From assembly GCF_022829445.1 (NCBI RefSeq), contig NZ_JAKSXY010000026.1:1-43023 (forward strand): a stretch of 43,023 bases of DNA, written 5' to 3'. A program made the position numbers and the translations under genes. Every line of letters begins with the position of its first letter. The stretch's first letter is position 1. The stretch is from Methylobacterium sp. J-068. GTDB taxonomy: Bacteria > Pseudomonadota > Alphaproteobacteria > Rhizobiales > Beijerinckiaceae. Of this stretch, positions 9,173 to 17,395 are shown piece after piece. Below the pieces are notes generated by a model, which was not told the origin of the DNA, did not search any database, and was given only the letters and a program-made list of their open reading frames with translations.

Positions 9173-10129
9173 CTAGAGTTCCTTCCGGAGGTCGATGAGC
9201 CGGGTCATGGCCACGATCATCAGCATCACGGCGCCCAGCAGCACCACCGCGTTGGCGGCCGCCGCCGGAAGCTGCAGGGCCGACATCTGGACCTGGATGA
9301 CCTTGCCGACCGAGGCGATCTGCTGGCCGCCCATGACGCCGACGGTCACGAAGTCGCCCATCACCAGGGTCACCACGAAGATCGACCCGATGGCGATGCC
9401 GGGCTTGGCCAGGGGCACCACCACGTTCCAGAGCGTCTGCCAGCCGGTGGCCCCGCAATCGTGGGCCGCCTCGATCAGCGACCGGTCGATGCGCGCCATG
9501 CTGTTGAAGATCGGCACGATCATGAAGACCGTGTTGAGGTGGACGAAGGCGAGCACCACCGAGAAGTCGGAATAGAGCAGCCCCTCGATCGGCGTCCTGA
9601 TGATCCCCATCCCCATCAGCGTGTCGTTGACGAGGCCGTTGCGGCCGAGCAGCGGGATCCACGAGATCATCCGGATCACGTTCGAGGTCCAGAACGGGAT
9701 CGTGCAGAGGAGGAAGAGCGCCATCTGCACGGTGCGCGAGCGGACGTGGAAGGCGACGAAATACGCCACCGTGAAGCCGATCAGCAGGGTGCAGATCCAG
9801 GTCAGGACGCAGAATTTCAGGGTCGAGAGGTAGGTGCGCACGGTGGTGCAGACATCGGCCGTATCGAGGCAGCCCTCGAACACGTCGAGGTAGTTCCGCA
9901 CCGTGAAGGCGGGGATGATCTCGTACTCGTTGTACGCCCAGAAGCTGACGATCACGGTCAGCGCCAGGGGCACCACGAAGAACACCAGGAACACCAGCGC
10001 CATCGGCAGGGCCTGGAGATAGGCCAAGGCCCGCCGGCGCCGGGTCTTCGCCGTGAGGCTAGCGGCCGATGCCGGTGCGGCCGGGATGTTCGCGGCGGCG
10101 GGCATCGCGGAAAGGGCAGTGTCGGTCAT
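9173..10129 (-). CDS. ABC transporter permease, PotB-type
   Basis: First permease of the Pot-type importer (318 residues). A charged N-terminus of about 35 residues (KTRRRRALAYLQ) is followed by a hydrophobic segment (LPMALVFLVFFVVPLALTVI) and five more membrane spans. A long periplasmic loop with two cysteines (FEGCLDTADVCTT, near residues 85-95) sits between spans one and two. The EAA loop is IEAAHDCGATGWQTLWNVVVP. MALFLLCTIPFWTSNVIRMISW is a hallmark of the PotB/PotH group. The gene follows the binding-protein gene after a 190-base gap filled by a large palindromic repeat, which may lower its expression relative to the binding protein. Confidence 0.92.
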   Translation of the reverse strand: MTDTALSAMPAAANIPAAPASAASLTAKTRRRRALAYLQALPMALVFLVFFVVPLALTVIVSFWAYNEYEIIPAFTVRNYLDVFEGCLDTADVCTTVRTYLSTLKFCVLTWICTLLIGFTVAYFVAFHVRSRTVQMALFLLCTIPFWTSNVIRMISWIPLLGRNGLVNDTLMGMGIIRTPIEGLLYSDFSVVLAFVHLNTVFMIVPIFNSMARIDRSLIEAAHDCGATGWQTLWNVVVPLAKPGIAIGSIFVVTLVMGDFVTVGVMGGQQIASVGKVIQVQMSALQLPAAAANAVVLLGAVMLMIVAMTRLIDLRKEL

Positions 10130-10160
10130 GGCTCACCCCTCATGACACGCGAAACCCTCC

Positions 10161-10296
10161 CCCCTCTGCGGGGGAGGGTGGCCCGCGCGTGAGCGCGGGT
10201 CGGGCCGGGACGAAATCCCGCAAGAGGGGAGCGCGTTGTCCGGAGAAGTCGCCCCCTCTCCCGCCCGCTCCGCGGGCACCCTCTCCCGCAGAGGGG
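10161..10296. repeat. Palindromic intergenic repeat, copy A
   Basis: The two ends are inverted copies of each other: CCCCTCTGCGGGGGAGGG at the left and the complement of CCCCTCTGCGGGAGAGGG at the right, each followed by smaller CG-rich hairpins. Copy B at 15367-15487 has the same design and nearly the same arm sequence. The element lies between the binding-protein gene and the permease gene of the Pot-type operon. It resembles REP/BIME-like elements in layout and could form a large transcript hairpin. Confidence 0.8.
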
Positions 10297-10319
10297 AGAG
10301 GGTCGTGCCGCGCCCCCGC

Positions 10320-11594
10320 TCACGCGGCGATGAACTCGTTCCACTTGCGGACCATGTAGGTGTTCTCGTCCATCACGGCGTTCCAGCAGGCGACGCCGCC
10401 CATGCGGGCCTCGAAGGAACCGCCGTCGCGGATGGCGCCGGCCTTCTCCAGCACGCCGCCATCCGGCCCCTTGATGTCCTTCTCGGCGGCCTTGCCCTCC
10501 ATCCAGTAGGCCCACTCGTAGGGCTCCATATGCGCCTTGGCGGTCTCCGGCACCGCCGAGTAGTAGCCCTGGCGGTTGAGGTAGGCGCCGGCCCAGCCGG
10601 ACAGGAACCAGTTGATGAAATCGTAGGCGGCGTCGAGCTTCCGGCCCGCCAGGGTCTTGGGCAGGCCGAAGCCCGTGGCCCAGGCGCGGTAGCCCTCCTT
10701 GAGCGGCTGGTAGGTGCAGGCGACGCCCTGTGAGCGCACCTTGGTGACGGCGGGCGACCACATCGACTGGATCACGGTCTCGCCGGAGGCCATCAGGTTC
10801 ACGGATTCGTTGAAGTCCTGCCAGAAGGCCCGGAACTGACCGGCGCGCTTGGCCTCGATCAAGAGCTTGATGGTGCGGTCGATCTCCGCCTTCGTCATGT
10901 TGCCCTTGTCGGGATAGGTGTAGTCGCCTGTCGCCTCGATCACCATGGCGGCATCCATGATGCCGATGGACGGAATGTTGAGGATCGAGGCCTTGCCCTT
11001 GAACTCGGGGTTCAGGAGTTCCTTCCAGCTCGTGATCGGGCGCTTGATCAGGTCGGGGCGGATGCCCAGCGTGTCGGCGTTGTAGGTGGTGGGGATGAGG
11101 GTGATCCACTCGGTGGCCGAGGCCGCGAAGGCCTTGGAGTTCTGGCCCTCGAGGTAGAACACCTTCTTGGGCGCGGTGCCCTGGTCGCCGATCGTCTTGC
11201 CCGCGACCTCGCCCTTGGTGAAGACCGGGGTGATGTTGTCGGCCTGCTTGATCCGGCGGGCATCCATGCCCTGGATGTTGCCGGAGGGGATGAGCTTCTT
11301 GAGGCTGAAGAACTCGGTGTCGAGGAGGTCGAACGAGTTCGGCTGCGTCACCACCCGCTTCGTCACCTCGTCGGTGACGACGGGGATGTACTCGATGGTG
11401 ATGCCGAGATCCTCCTTCACCTTGCGGGCGATGTCGCCGGACTGATTCACGGCGGTGCCGAGGTAGCGCAGGGTCACGGGCTCGGCGGCGATCACGTTGG
11501 GAAAGCCGGTGATCGGGCCGGCGCCGAGCGCCAGTCCGGTGGCGCCCGCGCCCTGGAGCAGGGTGCGGCGACTCAGCTTGATCGTGGTCGTCAT
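10320..11594 (-). CDS. Periplasmic substrate-binding protein, PotD-type
   Basis: Captures the solute for the adjoining ABC importer (424 residues). It begins with a Tat-type signal (KLSRRTLLQGAG, then a short hydrophobic region and a likely cleavage site near FPNVIAAEP), so it may be exported folded. The mature part has the type II binding-protein features of the spermidine/putrescine group: an early TLRYLG strand, NSFDLLDTEFF, ITSWKELLNPEFKGKASILN, and a C-terminal lobe with AYDFINWFLSGWAGAYLNRQGYYS. It is longer than classical PotD (about 350 residues). It lies 28 bases after the ATPase gene. The substrate is unassigned. Confidence 0.92.
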   Translation of the reverse strand: MTTTIKLSRRTLLQGAGATGLALGAGPITGFPNVIAAEPVTLRYLGTAVNQSGDIARKVKEDLGITIEYIPVVTDEVTKRVVTQPNSFDLLDTEFFSLKKLIPSGNIQGMDARRIKQADNITPVFTKGEVAGKTIGDQGTAPKKVFYLEGQNSKAFAASATEWITLIPTTYNADTLGIRPDLIKRPITSWKELLNPEFKGKASILNIPSIGIMDAAMVIEATGDYTYPDKGNMTKAEIDRTIKLLIEAKRAGQFRAFWQDFNESVNLMASGETVIQSMWSPAVTKVRSQGVACTYQPLKEGYRAWATGFGLPKTLAGRKLDAAYDFINWFLSGWAGAYLNRQGYYSAVPETAKAHMEPYEWAYWMEGKAAEKDIKGPDGGVLEKAGAIRDGGSFEARMGGVACWNAVMDENTYMVRKWNEFIAA

Positions 11595-11622
11595 GCGGAA
11601 TCCTTTGTGGAAACGGATCGGG

Positions 11623-12612
11623 TCAGGCGCTCAGGCGATGGGCGGCGTCGGCGTCCCAGCCGAGCGGCACGGTCTGGCCGAGGGCGAGGGGATGGCCCGC
11701 ATAGGCGCGGTCGTCGATCACCGCCGTGAGCGCGGTGGCGGCCTCGCCCAGGCCCTCCGCCTCGAAGCCCACATGCACGCTGGCGCCCTGGTACTCCACG
11801 GAGACGACGCGGGCCGGCACCGCCTCCGGGCCGGCCTCGAGGCCGACGCGCATCCGGTCGGCGCGGACCGCGACTTCGGTCGCGTCGGGGAGGCGGATGA
11901 CGTTGTGGCCGCCGATGAAGCGGGCGACGAAGGCGGTGGCCGGGCGCTCGAACACCGTGCGAGGGTCGGCCGCCTGCTCGATGCGCCCGCCATTCATCAC
12001 CACCACGAGGTCGGAGAGCGCCATCGCCTCCTCCTGGCTGTGGGTGACGTGGATGAAGGTGAGCCCGAGCTCGGCCTGGAGCCGCTTCAGTTCGGTCCGC
12101 ATCCGCACCCGCAGGAACGGATCGAGGGCCGAGAGCGGCTCGTCGAGGAGCAGGACCTTGGGTCCGGTGACCAGCGCACGGGCGAGCGCCACGCGCTGCT
12201 GCTGGCCACCGGAGAGCTGCGCCGGCAAGCGCTCCGCCAGATGACGCATCTGCACGAGGTCGAGCATGGCCAGCGCCTTGGCGCGGCGCTCGGCCTTGGG
12301 CAGGCCCCGCATCTTCAGGCTGAAGGCGACGTTGTCGCGGCAATCGAGGTGGGGAAACAGGGCGTAGCTCTGGAACATCATCGCGGTGCCGCGCTCGGCC
12401 GGCGTGGCATCCCCCACGGCGCGCGGACCGATGACCACGTCGCCGGAGGACACGGTCTCGTGCCCGCCGATCATCCGCAGGGTCGTGGTCTTGCCGCAGC
12501 CCGAGGGACCGAGCAGGCAGCAATAGGCGCCCGAGCGCACCTTCAGGTCGATGCCGTCCACGGCGGTCGTGTGGCCGTAGCGCTTGGTCAGGCGGATCAG
12601 CTCGACGTCCAT
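11623..12612 (-). CDS. ABC transporter ATP-binding protein, PotA-type
   Basis: The ATPase of the Pot-type importer (329 residues from the ATG at 12612, which has GGAGA five bases upstream). Walker A GPSGCGKTT is at residues 35-43, the Q-loop at FQSYALFPH, the ABC signature LSGGQ at 133-137, Walker B VLLLDEP at 153-159 and the switch histidine in FIHVTHSQEEA. The region from about 240 onward is the TOBE-like regulatory domain of the PotA/MalK group. It is first in the order ATPase, binding protein, permease, permease and lies 89 bases after the dihydropyrimidinase gene. A good sigma-54 promoter match lies just upstream, suggesting that the four genes can be switched on separately by nitrogen limitation. 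Confidence 0.94.
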   Translation of the reverse strand: MDVELIRLTKRYGHTTAVDGIDLKVRSGAYCCLLGPSGCGKTTTLRMIGGHETVSSGDVVIGPRAVGDATPAERGTAMMFQSYALFPHLDCRDNVAFSLKMRGLPKAERRAKALAMLDLVQMRHLAERLPAQLSGGQQQRVALARALVTGPKVLLLDEPLSALDPFLRVRMRTELKRLQAELGLTFIHVTHSQEEAMALSDLVVVMNGGRIEQAADPRTVFERPATAFVARFIGGHNVIRLPDATEVAVRADRMRVGLEAGPEAVPARVVSVEYQGASVHVGFEAEGLGEAATALTAVIDDRAYAGHPLALGQTVPLGWDADAAHRLSA

Positions 12613-12634
12613 GATTGTCTCCCCGCCCGGTCCC

Positions 12635-12650
12635 AGCAAGGGACGGGCCA
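12635..12650 (-). promoter_or_regulatory. Candidate sigma-54 promoter of the Pot-type operon
   Basis: On the minus strand the sequence reads TGGCCCGTCCCTTGCT against the consensus TGGCACGNNNNTTGCW, matching 11 of 12 specified bases including the invariant GG and GC. The predicted start of transcription is near 12624. That leaves a short leader that still contains the GGAGA ribosome site and then the ATG at 12612. Confidence 0.55.
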
Positions 12651-12701
12651 GCCGACCGGCGGTCCGGCGCCGCGCTTCTCGCCCGATCGCGGCCCGGCGG
12701 A

Positions 12702-14132
12702 TCAGACCGCCGGCCCGGGCGTCACCCTTCGGTCGAGGACCCGCCCCCGCCCCGGCGTCCCGACCACCCGCCCGTCCTCGGCCACCACCTCACCCCGCGC
12801 GATGGTCATCACCGGCCAGCCCGTCACCGCGAACCCCTCCCAGGGCGTGTAATCCGCGCCGTGGTGCAGGTCGGACTGCCGGATCGTCTCGCGGCGGTTG
12901 GGGTCCCAGAGCGTGAGGTCGGCGTCGAACCCGATCCCGATCGAGCCCTTTCGCGGATAGAGCCCGTAGAGCTTGGCGTGGTTGGTGGCGGTCAGGTCCA
13001 CGAAGCGGTTGAGCGAAATGCGCCCGGTCGAGACGCCCTCGGAGAACAGGACGGCCAGGCGCGTCTCGATGCCCGGGATGCCGTTGGGCACCCAGCGGAA
13101 CGAGGTCCGACCCTTCGGGTTCAGCTTGCCGGCCGGATCGTCGTAGCGGAACGGGCAATGGTCGGAGGAGACCACGTCGAACAGGCCGGTCTGGATGCCG
13201 CGCCAGATCGCGGCCTGGTCGGAAGCCTCGCGCGGAGGCGGCGAGCAGACGTATTTCGCCCCCGCCATCGGGTCGTCGGAGCCGAGGCCCTTCATGTGGT
13301 CGGCGGTGAGGGTCAGGTATTGCGGGCAGGTCTCGGCATGGATCTTCAGGCCGCGCTCCCGGGCCCAGGCGATCTGCTCCATCGCCTCCGCCCCGGAGAC
13401 GTGGACGATGACGATCGGCAGGTCGACGAGTTCGGCGTGGGCGATCGCCCGGTGCGCCGCCTCGCGCTCCACCACCTGCGGACGGGACAGGGCATGGCCG
13501 AAGGGACGGGTCTCGCCGGCCTTCTCCAGCCGCTCGGTCATGTACCGGATGGCATCGTAGCCCTCGGCATGGACCATGACGCGCGCGCCTTCCCGCCGCG
13601 CGAGGTCGAACACGTCGAGGATCTGGCGGTCGTTCAGGACGAGGTCGTCATAGGTCATGAAGACCTTGAACGAGGTGTAGCCCTCGGCGATCAGGGCTGG
13701 CAGTTCCTGGCCGAGCACGGCCGGCGTCGGGTCCGAGACGATGAGGTGGATGGCCACATCGATGTGGCACTGCCCCTCCGCCAGTGCCCGGTAGGCGTGG
13801 GTCGCCGCCCGCAGGGAAGCGCCGCGCGGCTGCAGCGCGAAGGGCATTACGCAGGTGTTGCCGCCGGCCGCCGCCGCCCGGGTCGCGGAAGCGAAGTCGT
13901 CCGCCATGACGATGCCGGGACCCGAGGCCTGCGCGATGTGGACGTGGCTGTCGATGCCGCCGGGCAGGACGAGAAGGCCGGAGGCGTCGAGGGTGCGGGC
14001 CGCGTCCGTGATCCGCTCGGCCAATGCCGCGATGCGTCCGTCGCGGATGCCGAGATCGGCGGGAAACGTGTCGGTGGCGGTGACCACGGTGCCGCCCCGG
14101 ATCGCGAGGTCGAATTCGGGCATGCCGCTCAT
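12702..14132 (-). CDS. Dihydropyrimidinase / hydantoinase-type cyclic amidohydrolase
   Basis: Opens the ring of dihydropyrimidines or 5-substituted hydantoins by hydrolysing the cyclic amide. At 476 residues it has the usual D-hydantoinase length. The binuclear metal site is complete: H63 and H65 (DSHVHI), the lysine to be carboxylated K156 (SFKVFMTY), H188 (VMVHAEG), H244 (VIVHVSGAEA) and D324 (SSDHCPF). SPPPRE and NPKGRTSFRWVPNGIPGIE agree with the subfamily. It is cytosolic, with no signal peptide. It follows amiE by 145 bases and precedes the Pot-type importer by 89, so that importer may feed it. No carbamoylase or dihydropyrimidine dehydrogenase is in the window, so whether the true substrate is a pyrimidine, a hydantoin or another cyclic imide is open. 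Confidence 0.92.
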   Translation of the reverse strand: MSGMPEFDLAIRGGTVVTATDTFPADLGIRDGRIAALAERITDAARTLDASGLLVLPGGIDSHVHIAQASGPGIVMADDFASATRAAAAGGNTCVMPFALQPRGASLRAATHAYRALAEGQCHIDVAIHLIVSDPTPAVLGQELPALIAEGYTSFKVFMTYDDLVLNDRQILDVFDLARREGARVMVHAEGYDAIRYMTERLEKAGETRPFGHALSRPQVVEREAAHRAIAHAELVDLPIVIVHVSGAEAMEQIAWARERGLKIHAETCPQYLTLTADHMKGLGSDDPMAGAKYVCSPPPREASDQAAIWRGIQTGLFDVVSSDHCPFRYDDPAGKLNPKGRTSFRWVPNGIPGIETRLAVLFSEGVSTGRISLNRFVDLTATNHAKLYGLYPRKGSIGIGFDADLTLWDPNRRETIRQSDLHHGADYTPWEGFAVTGWPVMTIARGEVVAEDGRVVGTPGRGRVLDRRVTPGPAV

Positions 14133-14277
14133 TCCTTCAGGCGGGCGATGTTCGCCTCGGGGCCGCCGGAGATGCGGGGGGCCGGTGCGTCCGGCCTATC
14201 GGCCCCCCCGACGCGGGCGCGGCCGGTCCCGCACGCGCGAAACCGGCATCGTCGGGCAGGCATCGTCCCGCGGGACC

Positions 14278-15330
14278 TCACGCCGGGTCGGGCGGCCCGT
14301 CCCCCGTGCCCACGAAGGGAATCCCCTCGATCGGGCATTCCTCGGTGCCGACGCTCTGACGGGTGATGGCGCGGACCGCGTCGCGGGTGGCGTCGGGGTC
14401 CTCGATCCAACGGCGATAGAAGTCGTAGGGGCATTCGGAGAGGCCGTGGCGATTCTCCTTCGAGGCGATCATGCCGGTGTAGCCCCGGTGGAGCAGCTTG
14501 AAGAGATGGTTCTCCGATTGCCCGTGCGCGCGGGCATCGCGGATCAGGAACTTCGAGAGGGCGGCGTACTGGATGCCCATCTCCTCCTCGCCGCACTCGC
14601 CGAGGGTGCGCCCGTCGAAGCCGACGATCGCCGAGTGGCCGAAATAGCTGTAGACGCCGTCGAAGCCCGCCGCGTTGGCCACCGCCACGTAGGTGTTGTT
14701 GGCGAACGCCATGGCCTTCGACATCAGGATCTGCTGCTCCTTGGCCGGATACATGTAGCCCTGGCAGCGGACGATGAGTTCGGCGCCCCGCATGGCGCAG
14801 TCGCGCCAGATCTCGGGGTAGTTGCCGTCGTCGCAGATGATGAGGCTGACCTTCAGGCCCTTCGGGCCGTCGGAGACGTAGGTCCGGTCGCCCGGATACC
14901 AGCCCTCGATCGGGGTCCAGGGCATGATCTTGCGGTACTTCTGCACGATCTCGCCCTGGTCGTTCATCAGGATCAGGGTGTTGTAGGGCGCCTTGTTCGG
15001 ATGCTCCTCGTGCCGCTCGCCGGTGAGCGAGAACACGCCCCAGACCCGCGCCTTGCGGCAGGCGGCGGCGAAGATGTCGGTCTCCGGCCCCGGGATCGTG
15101 GTGGCCGTCTCGTACATCTCGGCCCCGTCGTACATGATCCCGTGGGTCGAGTATTCGGGGAAGATCACGAGGTCCAAGCCCGGCAGGCCGGACTTCATGC
15201 CGACGAGCATGTCGCCGATCTTGTTCGCGTTCTCCAGGACTTCCGCCTTGGTGTGGAGGCGGGGCATCTTGTAGTTCACCACCGCGACGCCGACGCTGTC
15301 GGCGCTGGACGAGATGTCTCCGTGCATCAT
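14278..15330 (-). CDS. amiE: Aliphatic amidase (acylamide amidohydrolase)
   Basis: Hydrolyses short aliphatic amides such as acetamide and propionamide to the acid and ammonia in the cytoplasm. The 350 residues align essentially end to end with Pseudomonas aeruginosa AmiE as I recall it, starting with MMHGDISSS. The nitrilase-superfamily triad is at the same numbers: E59 (FPEYS), K134 (KYRKI) and C166 ([11 protein letters not shown]). The invariant [13 protein letters not shown] and [13 protein letters not shown] regions are present. It differs from formamidase AmiF, which is a little shorter and has other flanking residues, though the two are related. It is encoded downstream of fmdA and fmdB in an amide block; a palindromic repeat of about 120 bases separates it from fmdB. 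Confidence 0.95.
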   Translation of the reverse strand: MMHGDISSSADSVGVAVVNYKMPRLHTKAEVLENANKIGDMLVGMKSGLPGLDLVIFPEYSTHGIMYDGAEMYETATTIPGPETDIFAAACRKARVWGVFSLTGERHEEHPNKAPYNTLILMNDQGEIVQKYRKIMPWTPIEGWYPGDRTYVSDGPKGLKVSLIICDDGNYPEIWRDCAMRGAELIVRCQGYMYPAKEQQILMSKAMAFANNTYVAVANAAGFDGVYSYFGHSAIVGFDGRTLGECGEEEMGIQYAALSKFLIRDARAHGQSENHLFKLLHRGYTGMIASKENRHGLSECPYDFYRRWIEDPDATRDAVRAITRQSVGTEECPIEGIPFVGTGDGPPDPA

Positions 15331-15366
15331 GGCGTCGGTTCCTCAGGGTTTCCGCATCTTTCCTCC

Positions 15367-15487
15367 CCCCTCTGCGGGGGAGGGTGGGCCTCGCGTCAGC
15401 GAGGGTCGGGAGAGGGGAGCGCCGTATCCGGAAGCGTCGCTCCCCTCTCCCGACCCGCTTCGCGGGCCACCCTCCCCCGCAGAGGGG
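15367..15487. repeat. Palindromic intergenic repeat, copy B
   Basis: The arms are near-perfect inverted copies of about 50 bases (CCCCTCTGCGGGGGAGGGTG at the left and its complement at the right). Each arm holds a smaller hairpin such as CCTCGC/GCGAGG. The centre reads GCCGTATCCGGAAGC. It fills the gap between the end of the fmdB-like gene and the start of amiE. Copy A at 10161-10296 shares the arm sequence. Confidence 0.85.
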
Positions 15488-15506
15488 AGAGGGGGTGTTG
15501 GCGGTG

Positions 15507-15824
15507 TCAGTGGCTGATCATCCACGGCCGCGCGTTGGGGAAGCTCTTGGCAGCAGCCGGTTGCTTTGGTTTCGCGGCACCCGAGCAGCAGCCGCAGCCG
15601 GCCCCGTGCCCGGACGATTTGCGGGGCGCGTGCTGGCTCCGCTCGTTCGTGGCGAAGGCCTTGCGCCGGCCCGCATCCATGGAGGCGAGGTTGGGCGCGT
15701 TAAGAAAGGCGCGCCCGCACGCCGTCCCGCAATCGGGGCAGTCGTGCGGGTCCCGGAACTGCGCCATCGGGCGCAGCACCGTGAACGGCCCGCAAGTGTC
15801 GCAACTGTAATCGTAGACGGGCAT
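15507..15824 (-). CDS. fmdB: FmdB-type zinc-ribbon protein
   Basis: A small protein (105 residues) of the FmdB family, named from the formamide/acetamide operon of Methylophilus methylotrophus, where it was proposed to be a regulator. The N-terminal zinc ribbon has two CxxC pairs, C8/C11 (YSCDTCG) and C29/C32 (DCPDCG), with a further C36. After a linker, the C-terminal half has a glycine- and cysteine-rich patch GAGCGCCSG at about residues 74-82 that could bind another metal. There is no signal peptide or membrane span. The gene sits between fmdA and amiE, the expected context, with a palindromic repeat on either side. Its exact role (expression, enzyme assembly or metal handling) is unproven. 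Confidence 0.88.
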   Translation of the reverse strand: MPVYDYSCDTCGPFTVLRPMAQFRDPHDCPDCGTACGRAFLNAPNLASMDAGRRKAFATNERSQHAPRKSSGHGAGCGCCSGAAKPKQPAAAKSFPNARPWMISH

Positions 15825-15890
15825 GGAGACGCTCCCGAAGCCTGAAGCATGAAGCCAGCCCGCCACGCCAGTGAGGGGCACGACCGTGCT

Positions 15891-15983
15891 CCCTCTCCTG
15901 AAAGGAGAGGGTTGGGGTGAGGTGTGGGACATCTCCGAAAAGGTCACACACCTCACCCTGTCCCTCTCCTTCCAGGAGAGGGG
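15891..15983. repeat. Palindromic intergenic repeat, copy C
   Basis: The left arm CCCTCTCCTGAAAGGAGAGG runs into GGGTGAGGTGTG, and the right arm is its imperfect inverted copy. Each arm contains its own CTCTCCT/AGGAGAG hairpin. It lies between fmdA and the fmdB-like gene. The inner hairpin also occurs alone at 21136-21157. Confidence 0.8.
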
Positions 15984-16015
15984 ACCCGCGCCCGATCCGA
16001 CGCGCGGGCGTACCC

Positions 16016-17251
16016 TCAAAGGTCCGGCGAGAGCGGCATCTGGATCGAGCCGTCGAGGAACTTCGTCGGTCCGTCCGCACCGGGATTGATGTCGAACTCG
16101 AAGATCTTCGTCGGAATCCACAGGGTCGCGCAGGCGTTGGGGATGTCGACCACGCCCGAGATGTGGCCCTGGACCGGCGCGGTGCCGAGGATCGAGTAGG
16201 CCTGCGCGCCCGAATAGCCGAACTTCTTCAGGTACTCGATCGCGTTGAGGCAGGCCTGGCGGTAGGCCACCGTGACGTCGAGGTAGTGCTGCTTGCCGTA
16301 CTCGTCGACGGAGACGCCCTCGAAGATGAGGTGGTCGTCGAATTTCGGCGTGATCGGCGACGGCTTGAAGATCGGGTTCCTGATCCCGTACTTCGACATG
16401 CCGTCCTTGATCAGGCTGACCTTGAGATGGACCCAGCCCGCCATCTCGATGGCGCCGCAGAAGGTGATCTCGCCGTCGCCCTGGCTGAAATGCAGGTCGC
16501 CCATGGAGAGGCCGGCACCCGGCACGTAGACGGGGAAGTAGATCTTCGAGCCGCGCGACAGGTCCTTGATGTCGCAATTGCCGCCGTGCTCGCGCCCCGG
16601 CACCGTGCGGGCGCCCGTGGCCGCCGCCTTGTCGCGGCCCTCGCCCTTGAGCCGGCCCATATGGGCGGTGGGCGCGAAGGGGAGGGTAGCGAGCGCCGGA
16701 ACCCGGTTGGGGTCGGTGTCGAACAGGGCCTTCTCGCGGGTGTTCCAGGTCTCCAGCATCTTCGGGTCGGGCAGGCAGCCGATCAGGCCCGGATGGATCA
16801 GGCCGGGGAAGCGCACGCCGGGGATGTGGCGAGACTTCGTGAACATGCCCTCGAAGTCCCAGATCGACTTCTGGGCCAGGGGGAAGTGCTCGTCGAGGAA
16901 GCCGCCGCCGTTCTTCTTGGAGAAGAAGCCGTTGAAGCCCCACTGGCTCTCGGGCTTGGCGCCGATGTCGAGGAGGTCGACCACGAGGAGGTCGCCGGGC
17001 TCGGCGCCCTCGACGCCGATCGGGCCGGACAGGAAGTGGACGATGGAGAGATCGATGTCGCGCACGTCGTCGGCGGAATCGTTGTTCTTGATGAAGCCGC
17101 CGGTCCAGTCGTAGGTCTCGACGATGAAGTCGTCGCCGGGGTTGACCATGGCCACCATCGGGATGTCCGGGTGCCAGCGGTTGTGGACCATGTCGTTGTC
17201 GTAGGCCGATTGCGTGAGATCGACCTTGATCAGGGTCTCTGCCATCGTCAC
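16016..17251 (-). CDS. fmdA: Formamidase (FmdA/AmdA family)
   Basis: Hydrolyses formamide to formate and ammonia. The protein has 411 residues, close to the Methylophilus FmdA length, and belongs to the acetamidase/formamidase family, which is unrelated to AmiE/AmiF. Family landmarks include HNRWHPDIPMVAMVNPGDDF near residue 23, GGNCDIKDLSRGSKIYFPVYVPGAGLSMGDLHFSQGDGE in the middle with its clustered acidic and histidine residues, and a C-terminal DIPNACATLWIPTKIFEFDI. It is cytosolic, with no signal. The start could be the first or second methionine (MTMAE). It follows urtE by 144 bases. In a methylotroph the formate could be oxidised for energy, so the enzyme may supply both nitrogen and reducing power. 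Confidence 0.95.
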   Translation of the reverse strand: MTMAETLIKVDLTQSAYDNDMVHNRWHPDIPMVAMVNPGDDFIVETYDWTGGFIKNNDSADDVRDIDLSIVHFLSGPIGVEGAEPGDLLVVDLLDIGAKPESQWGFNGFFSKKNGGGFLDEHFPLAQKSIWDFEGMFTKSRHIPGVRFPGLIHPGLIGCLPDPKMLETWNTREKALFDTDPNRVPALATLPFAPTAHMGRLKGEGRDKAAATGARTVPGREHGGNCDIKDLSRGSKIYFPVYVPGAGLSMGDLHFSQGDGEITFCGAIEMAGWVHLKVSLIKDGMSKYGIRNPIFKPSPITPKFDDHLIFEGVSVDEYGKQHYLDVTVAYRQACLNAIEYLKKFGYSGAQAYSILGTAPVQGHISGVVDIPNACATLWIPTKIFEFDINPGADGPTKFLDGSIQMPLSPDL

Positions 17252-17268
17252 GTGCTCCCTTCCCTAGA

Positions 17269-17301
17269 TTCGGGACTTGCCCTGGTTCGGGACTTGCCCT
17301 G
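17269..17301. repeat. Short tandem direct repeat
   Basis: TTCGGGACTTGCCCTG occurs at 17269-17284 and again at 17286-17301, one base apart, in the gap between urtE and fmdA. It lies just upstream of fmdA on the minus strand. It could be a regulator site or a replication slippage product. Confidence 0.6.
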
Positions 17302-17374
17302 ACTTGAGGACATGCGTCCCCGTTCGCGCGGGCCGGTTGCTGGCCCCGCAAGTGGTGTGTTCGGCAGTGGCGAT

Positions 17375-17389
17375 GGGGGCAGCGCCCCC
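17375..17389 (-). terminator. GC hairpin after urtE
   Basis: GGGGGC and GCCCCC form a six-pair stem around a three-base loop, seven bases after the urtE stop. There is no U tract. It is more likely a transcript-stabilising or attenuating hairpin than a full terminator, because fmdA continues in the same direction. Confidence 0.3.
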
Positions 17390-17395
17390 GGACGC

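Noticed and set aside
14255..14270. A sigma-54-like site upstream of the dihydropyrimidinase (minus strand)
   Set aside because: It matches only 8 of 12 specified bases and lies partly in a GC-rich gap where such matches are expected by chance.
14278..15330. Reading this gene as formamidase AmiF or as a plant-type nitrilase
   Set aside because: The whole length, including the N-terminus MMHGDISSS and the triad numbering E59/K134/C166, follows AmiE.
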